Shown here in pieces: positions 17,636-28,738 of a stretch of 64,000 bases of DNA; position 1 is the first letter of the stretch, and every line of letters starts with the position of its first letter. The notes below the pieces were generated by a model. The model saw only the letters and a program-made list of their open reading frames with translations, was not told the origin of the DNA and made no database searches. The stretch lies in NCBI RefSeq assembly GCF_030818935.1, contig NZ_JAUTBD010000001.1, positions 3,100,001 to 3,164,000 on the forward strand. The letters are read 5' to 3'. Both the position numbers and the translations under genes were made by a program. Source of the stretch: Microbacterium sp. SORGH_AS_1204 (lineage in GTDB: Bacteria > Actinomycetota > Actinomycetes > Actinomycetales > Microbacteriaceae).

Positions 17636-17667
17636 AGGGGCCCGGATGCCATGGCATCCGGGCCCCT
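17636..17667 (-). terminator. clpC terminator (32-bp perfect palindrome)
   Basis: AGGGGCCCGGATGCC and GGCATCCGGGCCCCT flank a 2-base centre, a 15-bp perfect stem 12 bases past the clpC stop. It is symmetric but sits where the minus-strand clpC transcript must end. Both arms contain the over-represented heptamer GGATGCC. Confidence 0.8.
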
Positions 17668-17678
17668 GTCTGCACACG

Positions 17679-20204
17679 TCAGTTGCCGGCGAGGGTGTCG
17701 GGGGTGGCGGCGATCTCGCCCGCCGTTCCGACCCCGAGCGCGACCTTCTCACCGCGCGGGGCGGTGTCGAAGGTGAAGCGGCCGTTCTCGACGCCGACCT
17801 TCACGTGGTCGCCCGACTCGAGCTCACCGTGCAGGATCTTCTCGCTGAGACGGTCCTCGACCTCGCGCTGCATGGCTCGGCGGAGGGGCCGCGCACCGAG
17901 CGTCGGGTCGAAGCCGATCTCGATGAGCTTGTCCTTCGCGTCGTCCGACAGCTCGACCGTCATGTCGCGGTCGAGAAGACGGTCGGCGAGACGCTTGACG
18001 AAGAGTCCGACGATCTGGCGGAGCTCGTCCTTGTTCAGCTGCGGGAAGACGATGACGTCGTCGACGCGGTTGAGGAACTCGGGCTTGAAGTGACGCTTGA
18101 GCTCTTCGTCGACCTTGCCCTTCATCCGCTCGTACGAGGTCTGCGCGCTGCCCTCGACCTGGAATCCGACCGGACCACCGGCGATCGCGGACGAACCGAG
18201 GTTCGTCGTCATGATGATCACGGTGTTCTTGAAGTCGATGACGCGGCCCTGACCGTCGGTCAGGCGACCCTCTTCGAGGATCTGCAGCAGCGAGTTGAAG
18301 ATGTCGGGGTGCGCCTTCTCGATCTCGTCGAAGAGCACGACCGAGAACGGCTTGCGACGCACCTTCTCGGTGAGCTGGCCGCCCTCTTCGAATCCGACGA
18401 ACCCGGGAGGGGCACCGAACAGACGCGAGACGGTGTGCTTCTCACCGAACTCCGACATGTCGAGCGAGATCAGCGCGCCCTCGTCGTCGAAGAGGAACTC
18501 GGCGAGCGCCTTGGCGAGCTCAGTCTTTCCGACGCCCGTGGGCCCGGCGAAGATGAACGAACCGCTCGGACGCTTCGGGTCCTTCAGGCCCGCACGCTGA
18601 CGACGGATCGTCCGCGACAGGGCCGCGATCGCCTCTTCCTGGCCGATGACGCGCTGGTGCAGCGCCTTCTCCATGAACATGAGGCGGCTGGACTCTTCCT
18701 CGGTGAGCTTGAACACCGGGATGCCGGTCGCCTGGGCGAGCACCTCGGCGATCAGGCCCTCGTCGACGACCGCGTGAGAGGCGACGTCGCCCGAGCGCCA
18801 CTGCTTCTCGAGGCGCAGACGCTCGGCGAGCAGCGACTTCTCCTCGTCGCGCAGGGCGGCGGCCTTCTCGAAGTCCTGCTCCTCGGAGGCGAGTTCCTTC
18901 TGCTCGCGGACCTTGGCGATCTTCTCGTCGAATTCGCGCAGCTCCGGCGGCGACGACAGGATCGACAGGCGCAGGCGAGCGCCGGCCTCGTCGATCAAGT
19001 CGATGGCCTTGTCGGGAAGGAAGCGGTCGCTGATGTAGCGGTCGGCGAGGTTGGCCGCGGCCACGATCGCACCGTCGGTGATCTGCACCTTGTGGTGCGC
19101 CTCGTAGCGGTCGCGCAGGCCCTTCAGGATGTTGATCGCGTGGGGCAGGCTCGGCTCGGCGACCTGGATCGGCTGGAAGCGGCGTTCGAGCGCGGCATCC
19201 TTCTCGAAGTGCTTGCGGTACTCATCCAGCGTCGTGGCACCGATGGTCTGGAGCTCGCCACGGGCGAGGAGGGGCTTGAGGATGGATGCCGCGTCGATCG
19301 CACCCTCGGCGGCACCGGCGCCCACGAGCGTGTGGATCTCGTCGATGAAGACGATGATGTCGCCGCGGGTGCGGATCTCCTTGGTGACCTTCTTCAGGCG
19401 CTCCTCGAAGTCACCGCGGTAGCGGGAGCCGGCGATGAGCGAGCCGAGGTCGAGCGAGTAGACCTGCTTGTCCTTCAGCGTCTCGGGCACGTCGCCCTTG
19501 ACGATGGCCTGCGCGAGTCCTTCGACGACCGCCGTCTTTCCGACACCGGGCTCACCGATGAGGACGGGGTTGTTCTTCGAACGGCGCGACAGGATCTGCA
19601 TGACGCGCTCGATCTCTTTCTCGCGCCCGATGACGGGGTCGAGCTTGTTGTCGCGAGCGGCCTGCGTGAGGTTGCGGCCGAACTGGTCGAGCACGGCCGA
19701 GCCGCCCTGCGCACCGGAGGTCTGCTGCTCGCCGGCGCCGGTGGCGACTCCCGCGGGCTCCTTGCCCTGGTAGCCCGAGAGCAGCTGGATGACCTGCTGG
19801 CGCACCTTGTTGAGGTCGGCGCCGAGCTTCACGAGCACCTGGGCTGCGACACCCTCGCCCTCACGGATGAGGCCGAGCAGGATGTGCTCGGTGCCGATGT
19901 AGTTGTGGCCGAGCTGCAGCGCTTCGCGCAGCGACAGCTCGAGCACCTTCTTCGCGCGCGGCGTGAAGGGGATGTGGCCGGTCGGCTGCTGCTGACCCTG
20001 GCCGATGATGTCCTGCACCTGCTCACGGACGGCGTCGAGCGAGATGCCGAGCGACTCAAGCGCCTTGGCAGCGACACCCTCGCCCTCGTGGATCAGGCCG
20101 AGCAGGATGTGCTCGGTGCCGATGTAGTTGTGGTTGAGCATCTTCGCCTCTTCTTGGGCGAGGACGACCACACGACGGGCACGGTCGGTGAATCTCTCGA
20201 ACAT
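17679..20204 (-). CDS. clpC: ATP-dependent Clp protease ATP-binding subunit ClpC
   Basis: 841 residues from the ATG at 20202-20204, with a GGAGGGA ribosome site. It is the HSP100 unfoldase that feeds ClpP in the cytosol. Order: two Clp-N repeats (1-145; [20 protein letters not shown] and [20 protein letters not shown]), AAA1 with Walker A GEPGVGKT, a UVR/coiled-coil middle domain ([32 protein letters not shown]), AAA2 with GPTGVGKT, and the C-terminal D2-small domain. Length is typical of actinobacterial ClpC. The frame is open further upstream, but the family N-terminus [11 protein letters not shown] fixes the start. Confidence 0.97.
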   Translation of the reverse strand: MFERFTDRARRVVVLAQEEAKMLNHNYIGTEHILLGLIHEGEGVAAKALESLGISLDAVREQVQDIIGQGQQQPTGHIPFTPRAKKVLELSLREALQLGHNYIGTEHILLGLIREGEGVAAQVLVKLGADLNKVRQQVIQLLSGYQGKEPAGVATGAGEQQTSGAQGGSAVLDQFGRNLTQAARDNKLDPVIGREKEIERVMQILSRRSKNNPVLIGEPGVGKTAVVEGLAQAIVKGDVPETLKDKQVYSLDLGSLIAGSRYRGDFEERLKKVTKEIRTRGDIIVFIDEIHTLVGAGAAEGAIDAASILKPLLARGELQTIGATTLDEYRKHFEKDAALERRFQPIQVAEPSLPHAINILKGLRDRYEAHHKVQITDGAIVAAANLADRYISDRFLPDKAIDLIDEAGARLRLSILSSPPELREFDEKIAKVREQKELASEEQDFEKAAALRDEEKSLLAERLRLEKQWRSGDVASHAVVDEGLIAEVLAQATGIPVFKLTEEESSRLMFMEKALHQRVIGQEEAIAALSRTIRRQRAGLKDPKRPSGSFIFAGPTGVGKTELAKALAEFLFDDEGALISLDMSEFGEKHTVSRLFGAPPGFVGFEEGGQLTEKVRRKPFSVVLFDEIEKAHPDIFNSLLQILEEGRLTDGQGRVIDFKNTVIIMTTNLGSSAIAGGPVGFQVEGSAQTSYERMKGKVDEELKRHFKPEFLNRVDDVIVFPQLNKDELRQIVGLFVKRLADRLLDRDMTVELSDDAKDKLIEIGFDPTLGARPLRRAMQREVEDRLSEKILHGELESGDHVKVGVENGRFTFDTAPRGEKVALGVGTAGEIAATPDTLAGN

Positions 20205-20334
20205 CTCAGTCCCTCCAGAAATGGGCTGACAGGCACGCCTCCGCGCGCCGTACATCGAGAGTAACCAGCGGCCGGTGGCCGGGGACGCGTGTTCGCCGTG
20301 GGCATACCGACACGGCGCCCGGCCTTGCGAAACC

Positions 20335-20385
20335 TATCGACAGTCGTTAACTTATCGATAATCAATAACAACGATCATCGATAAG
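20335..20385 (+). promoter_or_regulatory. AT-rich promoter island with TATCGATA sites
   Basis: In otherwise GC-rich DNA this block contains TATCGA (20335-20340), the perfect 10-bp palindrome TTATCGATAA (20352-20361) and ATCGATAAG (20377-20385), immediately before the ribosome site AAGGAG of the membrane protein. The downstream operon encodes its own Xre-type regulator, so these are probably its binding sites. Confidence 0.5.
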
Positions 20386-20393
20386 GAGCGATC

Positions 20394-21020
20394 ATGGCAT
20401 CCCCCCAGTCCCCCTCCCGCGTCCTCTCACGCGGAGACAAAGCAGGCTTCGTGATGTTTCTCGTCGGAGGCGTCGGACTGGCCGTCTCGTCGCTCGTGCA
20501 GACCATCATCGGACTCGCTGCCGCGCTGCCCAATCGCGACGTCCGACTCCGCGCACTCTTCGTTCAGACAACCGCGCAGGCCCCTATCGGCCCAGCCGGC
20601 GCGTCCGTCCCCGTGCAACTGGACTCCGCCTTCATCACCGCACCCACCCTGCAACCGGCCGCTCTGGGCGCACTCGTGATCAGCCAGGTGCTCTTCGCGG
20701 CCGCCGTGGTGACGGTCGTCACGCTGCTGCTCGTGCTGTGTTTCGGCATCCTGCGCGGGCGCATCTTCTGTCGACGCCATACCGTTCTCGTCACGGCCGC
20801 CGGTATCGCCACCCTCGCCGGTATGTATCTCGTGCCGTTCTTCTACAACATGGCGGTCAACGGGGCCTTGGCGCTGGTGTCCGACGGCAGCTATGACCGC
20901 GCCGTCGTCGGCGCTGTGGACATCGTGCCGATCTTCGCCGTCGCCTTCGTCGCCGCCCTCGCCGGTACGGTCTTCGCCGTCGGCGACCGCCTGCAGCGCG
21001 ACACCGAGGGGCTCGTGTGA
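20394..21020 (+). CDS. DUF2975-like four-helix membrane protein
   Basis: A 208-residue integral membrane protein with four predicted helices (about 19-43, 88-115, 128-150, 165-195) and a poorly conserved external loop between the first two. Its layout, and the fact that its stop overlaps the start of a small YozG-like Xre regulator (GTGA at 21017-21020), match the widespread DUF2975/YozG pairs. Function of that pair is unknown. ATG at 20394 follows AAGGAG 5 bases away. Confidence 0.7.
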   Translation: MASPQSPSRVLSRGDKAGFVMFLVGGVGLAVSSLVQTIIGLAAALPNRDVRLRALFVQTTAQAPIGPAGASVPVQLDSAFITAPTLQPAALGALVISQVLFAAAVVTVVTLLLVLCFGILRGRIFCRRHTVLVTAAGIATLAGMYLVPFFYNMAVNGALALVSDGSYDRAVVGAVDIVPIFAVAFVAALAGTVFAVGDRLQRDTEGLV

Positions 21021-21250
21021 CCCCGGCGACCACGGATGACGGGCCCTCCGGCATCCACTGCCGCCTAGACGAGCTGCTCGAGGCGCGGGGCATGACCCTC
21101 ACCCGCCTCAGCGAACTTGTCGGCGTCTCGGTCGTGAACCTGTCGGTGCTGAAGAACGACCGCGCGCGAGCGATCCGCTACTCGACGCTCGCAGCGATCT
21201 GCCGGGCACTGGACTGCCAGGTCGGCGACCTGCTCGTCGTCGAGCACTGA
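21017..21250 (+). CDS. Small Xre-family (YozG-like, HTH_26) transcriptional regulator
   Basis: A 77-residue protein, essentially one helix-turn-helix domain: LDELLEARGMTLTRLSELVGVSVVNLSVLKNDRARAIRYSTLAAICRALDCQVGDLL. The GTG start overlaps the TGA of the membrane-protein gene, so the two are translated together. It probably represses the operon through the TATCGATA sites upstream of the first gene. Confidence 0.85.
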   Translation: MTPATTDDGPSGIHCRLDELLEARGMTLTRLSELVGVSVVNLSVLKNDRARAIRYSTLAAICRALDCQVGDLLVVEH

Positions 21251-21284
21251 AGCCGACGCTCGCCCCCTGCACGCCCCCGGGAGC

Positions 21285-21425
21285 TTCCCCCGCAGCGAAC
21301 TGCCGCACCACCACCACCCCGCGACACTTCAGCGCGGGGGAACCGCCGCCTCACCACGCACGCCGCACTCCCCCGCAGCGAACTGCCGCATCGCCGTCAC
21401 TGCGCGACACTTCGGCGCGGGGGAA
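21285..21425. repeat. Two tandem hairpin elements, period about 84 bp
   Basis: Element 1 (21285-21342) has arms TTCCCCCGC and GCGGGGGAA. Element 2 (21369-21425) has TCCCCCGC and GCGGGGGA. Both share CCCCCGCAGCGAACTGCCGC on the left and CGACACTTC-[A/G]-GCGCGGGGGAAC on the right; the loops differ. No coding sequence is credible here. They lie between the Xre gene and the 3' end of the DUF559-type gene. Confidence 0.75.
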
Positions 21426-21449
21426 CCACCGGAGCCAGGGAACGTTGCG

Positions 21450-22385
21450 TCAAGCGAGGCGGGAAGCCACCGCCGAGCGCACGCGGGAAACCAGCATCGC
21501 GGGATGACGGAACAAGTCGTCGGACGTGACCCGGATGACGATCCATCCCATCCGAGTGAGGTCCTCGTAACGCTGGATGTCACGCCGCCACTGGCGCGCA
21601 TCGGTCAAGTGATGCCGCCCCTCATACTCCACGGCAACGCGCGCCGCGACATAGGCGGCGTCGAGGCGCGCAATCAGCCTTCCGCCCGCGCGCACCTCGA
21701 CCTGCATCTCGGGTTCCGGCAGCCCGGCGTCGACGAGTGTCAGCCGCAGCCAGGTCTCCGGTCGCGACGCGGAGCCGTCACGAACACGCGGAAGGGCATC
21801 ACGCAGAGCCGGCCCGCCCACCCGGCGCGCGGCTGCGACGGCGCGTTCGAGGCGGGCGATGGTCGTGAGCGCGGGTGGGTCGTCGTCATGTCGCGGAGTG
21901 AGGACTGCGGCGTCGGCGATCGCGACGAGGTCGTATGGATGCCGGACCACCGCGCCCAGCTGCGCCCACGTCGACGCGGGGGACGAGACGGGCAGGTCGA
22001 GCTCGGGATGCCGCTCGACGATGACGCCGGCGCCGAGCACCTCGTGTCCACGCACCCCGCGTGCCACGGGATGCCGACGCGGCGTGAGAACGGAGACGTC
22101 GATCCGGTCATCGGCAAGGAGCCGAGCGGGCAGCGGCAGACCCCAGATCACCGCGGCACTGATGTGGCTGAAGAATGCGTGCGGCGGCATCCTTCGGGAG
22201 TACGCGTGAATCAGCCCGCGATGCGCTGAGGCGGGGTCACCGGCTGGCAGCACCACAGCCCGAACCCCGTGATACGGCCGCGCGAGATCCCCGGCGCGCA
22301 GCCGCCGATCCGTGACCCCGCTGTCGCGGGCCTCACGCACGGAGAAAGAAGCGCCGAGTGCGGGTGGGAGGGGACGGGGGCGCAT
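21450..22385 (-). CDS. DUF559-type (Vsr-like endonuclease fold) protein
   Basis: 311 residues from the ATG at 22383-22385; the frame extends 10 codons upstream without support. The N-terminal part (SVREARDSGVTDRRLRAGDLARPYHGVRAVV) resembles the winged helix seen before AbiEi-like or DUF559 domains. The C-terminal part (RLIARLDAAYVAARVAVEYEGRHHLTDARQWRRDIQRYEDLTRMGWIVIRVTSDDL) has the Vsr-like endonuclease pattern D...E-Y-E-G...H. Such proteins are abundant and variable in Microbacteriaceae; whether they cut DNA is not established. No partner gene suggests a toxin-antitoxin pair. Confidence 0.65.
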   Translation of the reverse strand: MRPRPLPPALGASFSVREARDSGVTDRRLRAGDLARPYHGVRAVVLPAGDPASAHRGLIHAYSRRMPPHAFFSHISAAVIWGLPLPARLLADDRIDVSVLTPRRHPVARGVRGHEVLGAGVIVERHPELDLPVSSPASTWAQLGAVVRHPYDLVAIADAAVLTPRHDDDPPALTTIARLERAVAAARRVGGPALRDALPRVRDGSASRPETWLRLTLVDAGLPEPEMQVEVRAGGRLIARLDAAYVAARVAVEYEGRHHLTDARQWRRDIQRYEDLTRMGWIVIRVTSDDLFRHPAMLVSRVRSAVASRLA

Positions 22386-22425
22386 CACCCGAACATGCCC
22401 TCTCACCGCCCGCACCGAGTGACAC

Positions 22426-22453
22426 GGGCGGGCGACGGGGACAAACCCCGCCC
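22426..22453 (-). terminator. Hairpin downstream of the duplicated-domain lipoprotein
   Basis: GGGCGGG (22426-22432) pairs with CCCGCCC (22447-22453), with an inner CGGGG/CCCCG stem, 12 bases past the lipoprotein stop. No U-run. Confidence 0.45.
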
Positions 22454-22465
22454 TGGGGAGGAGGG

Positions 22466-23188
22466 TCAGCGGTTTCCGAGAACCGGGATCGGATCCGGCG
22501 CTTGCACGTTGCCGCCGGACAAGACCAGCGACACATCACCCTGGCCGGCCTCGGCGCCGATGTCGGCCAGGGTCACGCGCGGGGCGTAGTCCATGGTGCA
22601 GATCTGGTCGGCCGGGGGCGTGGCGAACTGCACCGCCACACGGTCGCCCTCGGAGGTCACCGACTCGACGACCGGCACGCAGCTGGAACTGCCGTAGGTG
22701 ACGATCGCGACCAGCGAAGACGTCACCCACCCCGCGCTGGGGACGAGGTCTCCGGATGCCGATGACACGTCATCCAGCGCTGCGAGCACCGTCTCGCCCT
22801 CTGCGGCCCCGGTCACGCGCAGGGTCAGAGCGGCGCCCGCGTCGACGCCGGCGGGGAGCGTCACGAGGGTGGCGCGCGGTGCCATATCGCGCGTGCACGG
22901 CTCCTGCGCCGGTTCGGCGAGGTCCACCACGAGCGCCCCGTCGACGACCCGCGGCTCACCGTTCATCGACGGCACGCACGACGAGCTACCGGAGGTGACG
23001 ACCGCGATGGCGCGGCCCGCGTCGACCCAGGCGGCCTCGACCGCGCCCGCGGGCTCAGGTGACACGGCATCCGCAGACGCCGAAGGGGACGACGACGAAG
23101 CGGCGCCGGAAGCGCACCCGGCGAGCGCACCCGCGGCGAGCAGGCCCGCACCGAGCAGGCCGATGAGGGTCAGACGATGACGGGACAT
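22466..23188 (-). CDS. Lipoprotein with internally duplicated domain, unknown function
   Basis: 240 residues from the ATG at 23186-23188, behind GGAGG 5 bases away. The signal peptide ends in the lipobox LAGC (about residue 25), then a Ser/Ala/Pro linker. The mature part is two copies of one unit: SGSSSCVPSMNGEPRV...EPCTRDMAPRATLVTLP and YGSSSCVPVVESVTSE...QICTMDYAPRVTLADI. The invariant elements GSSSC-x-P and C-T-x-D-x-A-P-R suggest one disulfide per unit. I do not recognise the family; a two-lobed binding protein outside the membrane is a guess. Confidence 0.75.
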   Translation of the reverse strand: MSRHRLTLIGLLGAGLLAAGALAGCASGAASSSSPSASADAVSPEPAGAVEAAWVDAGRAIAVVTSGSSSCVPSMNGEPRVVDGALVVDLAEPAQEPCTRDMAPRATLVTLPAGVDAGAALTLRVTGAAEGETVLAALDDVSSASGDLVPSAGWVTSSLVAIVTYGSSSCVPVVESVTSEGDRVAVQFATPPADQICTMDYAPRVTLADIGAEAGQGDVSLVLSGGNVQAPDPIPVLGNR

Positions 23189-23262
23189 GCAAACCTCCGG
23201 GGGTGGGTTCCGCCCCATGATGGCGGAAATTCCTGGATGCCGGCGGCGAGCGCCGTGCGAAG

Positions 23263-24729
23263 TCACTGCAGCGCGGAGGTGAGGCGGGCGAGGTTGTCGA
23301 GGATCGTCGAGCGCAGGGGCTGACGCCGCCACTCTTCGATCGTGAGCTGGCGGCTGAGACGCCGGTAGCGGTCTTCGACGGCGCGCATATCGCGGACGAA
23401 CTCCTCGCCGCGCACGAGCATCGAGACCTCGAGGTTCAGACCGAACGAGCGCATGTCCATGTTGCTCGAACCGATGACGGCGACCTCGTCGTCGATCGTG
23501 ACGCTCTTGCTGTGCAAGATGAACGGTTTGCGGTACATCCAGATGACGACGCCGGCGCGCAGGAGCGCCTCGTAGTAGCTGCGCTGGGCGTGATAGACCA
23601 TCGCCTGATCGCCCTCCTCCGACACGAACAGCTCCACATGAACGCCGCGCTGGCACGCGGTGGTGATGGCCAGCAGCAGAGCCTCGTCGGGCACGAAGTA
23701 CGGACTGACGATGATGATGCGCTCCTGAGCCGCGAAGAGCAGTCCGAGGAAGAGCTTCAGATTGTTCTGGAAATCGAACCCCGGCCCCGAGGGGACGACC
23801 TGGCAGTCGAGGTCTCCGGGCCCTGAGGTCACGCTGAAGAGATCGATCTCATCACGGAGCGTCTCGTCGGTCTCGCTGTACCAGTCGGAGAGGAACACCG
23901 CGTTGATGCTGGCCACGACGGGACCCTCGAACCGCACCATCAGGTCGACCCAGTGCAGCCCACGTCGGATGTTCTTGCGCAGGTTGTACGACGAGTCGGT
24001 CACGTTCTGCGAGCCCATGTAGGCCACGTCGCCGTCGATGACGAGGAGCTTGCGGTGGTTGCGCAGGTCGGGCCGCTGATAGCGGCCGCGCAACGGCTGC
24101 ACCGGCAGCATCAGATGCCAGTGCGCCCCCATCGCGTCGAGACGGCGCAGCGTCTGGCGGTAGAACGGCTTGCCGCGGTTGGCCCAGTGGTCGAGCAGCA
24201 CCCGCACCACCACCCCCCGTTCCGACGCCTCTTCGAGCGCGCGGAAGAAGTTGTCGGTGGAGTCGTCGGACTGCAGGATGTAGAACTCGACGTGCACGTA
24301 GCGGGTGGCGCGCCGGATCGCCTCGGCCATGGCATCCAGGCTCTGCTGATAGTCGGCGATGAGGGTCGCGGCGTTGTCGCCCGCGATGGGCATGGCGCCG
24401 AGGTTGCGGTTGAGCCGCACGAGCGCGCGGAACCACTGCGGGGCGTTCGGCCGGAGCGTGCCGAAATCGAGGGACTCGCTGGTGTCGTGGATGTAGTGGT
24501 TGATCGCCGTCTGCTTGCGCCGCCGTTTGCGCGGCAGGCGCGGGTTGCCGATCAACAGGAAGAGGAAGACCCCGACGAACGGGATGAAGTAGATCGCCAG
24601 CAGCCACGCCATGGCCGCGGTGGGGCGACGGTTGCGCGGGACGATGATGACCGCCGCGATGCGGACCACCAGGTCGACGACGAACAGCGTGATGACGAGC
24701 CAGCTCGCGTCGAAGGTGGCGTTGATCAC
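23263..24729 (-). CDS. cls: Cardiolipin synthase (phospholipase D superfamily)
   Basis: 488 residues from the GTG at 24727-24729, behind AGGAGGA. Two N-terminal membrane helices (PLDc_N domain, about 8-60) anchor it. The catalytic region carries two HKD motifs, NHRKLLVIDGDVAYMGSQN and HSKSVTIDDEVAVIGSSN. It condenses two phosphatidylglycerols into cardiolipin and glycerol at the membrane. Length matches bacterial ClsA. Next upstream on the same strand is a 65-residue membrane protein 65 bases away. Confidence 0.93.
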   Translation of the reverse strand: MINATFDASWLVITLFVVDLVVRIAAVIIVPRNRRPTAAMAWLLAIYFIPFVGVFLFLLIGNPRLPRKRRRKQTAINHYIHDTSESLDFGTLRPNAPQWFRALVRLNRNLGAMPIAGDNAATLIADYQQSLDAMAEAIRRATRYVHVEFYILQSDDSTDNFFRALEEASERGVVVRVLLDHWANRGKPFYRQTLRRLDAMGAHWHLMLPVQPLRGRYQRPDLRNHRKLLVIDGDVAYMGSQNVTDSSYNLRKNIRRGLHWVDLMVRFEGPVVASINAVFLSDWYSETDETLRDEIDLFSVTSGPGDLDCQVVPSGPGFDFQNNLKLFLGLLFAAQERIIIVSPYFVPDEALLLAITTACQRGVHVELFVSEEGDQAMVYHAQRSYYEALLRAGVVIWMYRKPFILHSKSVTIDDEVAVIGSSNMDMRSFGLNLEVSMLVRGEEFVRDMRAVEDRYRRLSRQLTIEEWRRQPLRSTILDNLARLTSALQ

Positions 24730-24794
24730 GGGTCCTCCTGGACGGGTTGTGGACCCAGCGTAGCGATGGCCCCCGACAGAGGTGGGGCGACCCG

Positions 24795-24992
24795 TCAGTT
24801 CGCCGAGGCGTCCCCGGCGGGGGCGACCGGTGGGAGGCCGCGCTTGGCCCGCTCCTCCGCCTCGATACGGGAGTACACCTTGCGCTCGGTGCGGTCCAAG
24901 CGGATGGCACCGCGCAGGATGTAGAAGAAGACGACCGAGACGACGAGGGTCGGCAGGATCGCCCACAGCATCGCGGTCCAGGTTGCGTCCAT
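24795..24992 (-). CDS. Small single-pass membrane protein
   Basis: 65 residues (MDATWTAMLWAILPTLVVSVVFFYILRGAIRLDRTERKVYSRIEAEERAKRG...). One membrane helix (about 9-28) is followed by a highly charged cytoplasmic tail with heptad character. Small proteins of this shape are common in Microbacteriaceae and have no assigned role. It lies between cls and the divergent DUF4192 gene and may share a transcript with cls. Confidence 0.7.
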   Translation of the reverse strand: MDATWTAMLWAILPTLVVSVVFFYILRGAIRLDRTERKVYSRIEAEERAKRGLPPVAPAGDASAN

Positions 24993-26233
24993 GCTCCGAG
25001 AATACCCGCGGCGGCTGGGCGAACGCCCATGCAGGCCTTCTCCCCACCGCACCGATGCACGGAATGATCCACGATCGAGCGATTCCGCCCGGCGCCGCAT
25101 CGCTCCCGCGCGCCACTCTCGACGCATGACAACAACCGTCGTTCGCGCCGCTTCCTCGCCCGCATTCCTCGCCCTCGTCCCGCACCTCCTCGAATGCACG
25201 CCACGCGAGAGCCTCGTCGTCGTCCCGTTCGGCCACGGCCGCTCCCTCGGAGCGATGCGCGTCGACCTCCCCCCGGCGGGTGACACCTCGACCGAAGACG
25301 GCGTGGCCTCGACCGTGATCGGAATGGCCTGCAAGGTGGCCCGCACCGACGCCGTCGCGATCGCCGTCTACACCGACGACGTCGTGAGCGGCGGGGCCGA
25401 TGCTCCCCACGCGCGCCTCGTGGATGCGGTGCGCGCCCGAGCCGACATCTGCGGGCTGCGCGTCGTCGACGCGCTCGCCGTCGGCGCCGACGGATGGACG
25501 AGCTACCTCGATCCGTCGGTCGAGTCGCACCCCCTGAGCGAGATCCAGGATGCCGCGCGCCCGGAGCTCGCGGGCGACGTCAGCGGCGATCACCTCGCCG
25601 CCGCCGGACTGCCCGTGTCCTCCGCCGACGATGCTGAGCGTGTTGCGCAGCTGCTGGGCGACGTGGAGCACTCGCTGAGACGCTCGCGCGACCGTCGTCG
25701 ACTCTCCCCCGCCCGGCGGGCAGCCGCCGAGGCGGTCGCGGCCGAGATCGCCGACCCCCCGGCCCTGTTCGAGAACGTCGTCACCCTGCCCGACGAGCAC
25801 GTGGAGCTACCTCAGCTGGCAGCGCTGGCCTTCTGCCTCGAGCGGCCGGCGCTTCGCGATGTCGCCCTCATGCAGTGGACCGGAGACCTGGCGACCGGCG
25901 ACGCCGTGTTCCGCGCCCAGACCGCGTTTCGAGGCGGCGACCCCGTGCCGGAGGATCTCGCCCGCCCGATGTGGGGCGAGGGCGCGTGCCCCGATCCGGC
26001 GCGGCTGCGCACGGGGCTCGAGCTGTGCCGCCGGGTCGCGTCGCTCGTCACCCGCGAACGGCGACCGGGGGCGCTCTCGGCGTGCGCGTGGCTCGCGTGG
26101 GCGACGGGGCGCTCGACGCACGCCGCCGCCTACGCCGATGCCGCCTTGGAGATCGACGGACGGCACGGTCTCAGCGAGATCATGCGCGCCATGACCGATG
26201 CCGGACGCCTTCCCGAGTGGGTGTTCGAGCGCC

Positions 26234-27754
<1,521 letters not shown>

Positions 27755-27883
27755 CGTCAAGCTCCTCGGGGTCTTCCCCAGTCTATTGGCCGCGATCGGG
27801 CGGCCCGGGGCGGGCCACGATCGAGCGGCCCTGGGCGACGAGCCGTCCGCACATCATCGCCCGCTCACGGACGGGAACCGCTG

Positions 27884-28738
27884 TCAGCGCAGCGAGATCT
27901 CGGCGTTGTCGATGAAACGGTGCCCGCCCACGGTCGCCGCGATGAGCGCGAGCGCACGGCCACGGTGGCCGTCGTCGACGGGCAGGAAAGTGGCGGGGTC
28001 GACCACGCTCAGGTACTCCAGCGCGATGCGCGGCTCCCCCATCAGCGCCGACTGCGCGGCCGCGATGCACGCGTCGACGCCGAGGTCGGAATTGGATGCC
28101 GCGGCCTCGAGCGCTCGCGGGAGCTTCGCCGCCGCGCGGCGGTCGGCGGGCTCGAGAAGGCCGATGCGACTCGACACGGGCAGCCCGTCGTCGGTGCGCA
28201 CCGTGGGCACGGTGCGGATGTCGACCGCGAAATCGAGGTCGCGCACCATGCGCTCGACGAGGAAGACGCGCTGCAGATCGCGCTCGCCGTAGACGGCGAC
28301 GTCAGGGCGCATCAGGTTGAACAGCTTCGCCTCGACGGTCAGAACGCCGTCGAAGTAGAACGGCCGCACCCGCCCCTCGTAGCGCAGTCCCACATCGCCT
28401 GCGGACACACGGGTGGTCGCCGTTCCCGCGGGCAGGAACTCGCCGGCGGCGGGCGCGAACACCACGTCGACGCCGAGATCGTCGAGCACGCGCTCGTCCG
28501 CCTCCGGCGAGCGCGGGTAGGCGGCCGTCTCGTCGGCGGTGCGGAAGCGCAGCGGATTCACGAAGGTCGACACCACGACGATGTCGGCGTGCTCGCGCGC
28601 TTCGTGGACGAGGTCGACGTGGCCGTCGTGCAGCGCACCGAGGGTCGAGACGAGCGCGACACGGGGGCCGCCGGACGAATGGTCTGCGCCTCGGATCTCG
28701 CCGAGTCGGGTGCGCAGATCCTCGATGGTGCGGATCAT
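27884..28738 (-). CDS. panC: Pantothenate synthetase, divergent
   Basis: A 284-residue ATP-dependent ligase joining pantoate and beta-alanine for coenzyme A synthesis. The nucleotidyltransferase HxGH is present (STLGALHDGH). Other signature blocks are altered: NPLRF for NPxQF, GERDLQR for GEKDxQQ and SSRIGLL for SSRNxxL. The ATG overlaps the stop of the DUF2520 gene as ATGA, an arrangement shared with mycobacteria. No panD lies between it and lysS. It is probably functional given the operon context, but the lost glutamines deserve attention. Confidence 0.88.
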   Translation of the reverse strand: MIRTIEDLRTRLGEIRGADHSSGGPRVALVSTLGALHDGHVDLVHEAREHADIVVVSTFVNPLRFRTADETAAYPRSPEADERVLDDLGVDVVFAPAAGEFLPAGTATTRVSAGDVGLRYEGRVRPFYFDGVLTVEAKLFNLMRPDVAVYGERDLQRVFLVERMVRDLDFAVDIRTVPTVRTDDGLPVSSRIGLLEPADRRAAAKLPRALEAAASNSDLGVDACIAAAQSALMGEPRIALEYLSVVDPATFLPVDDGHRGRALALIAATVGGHRFIDNAEISLR

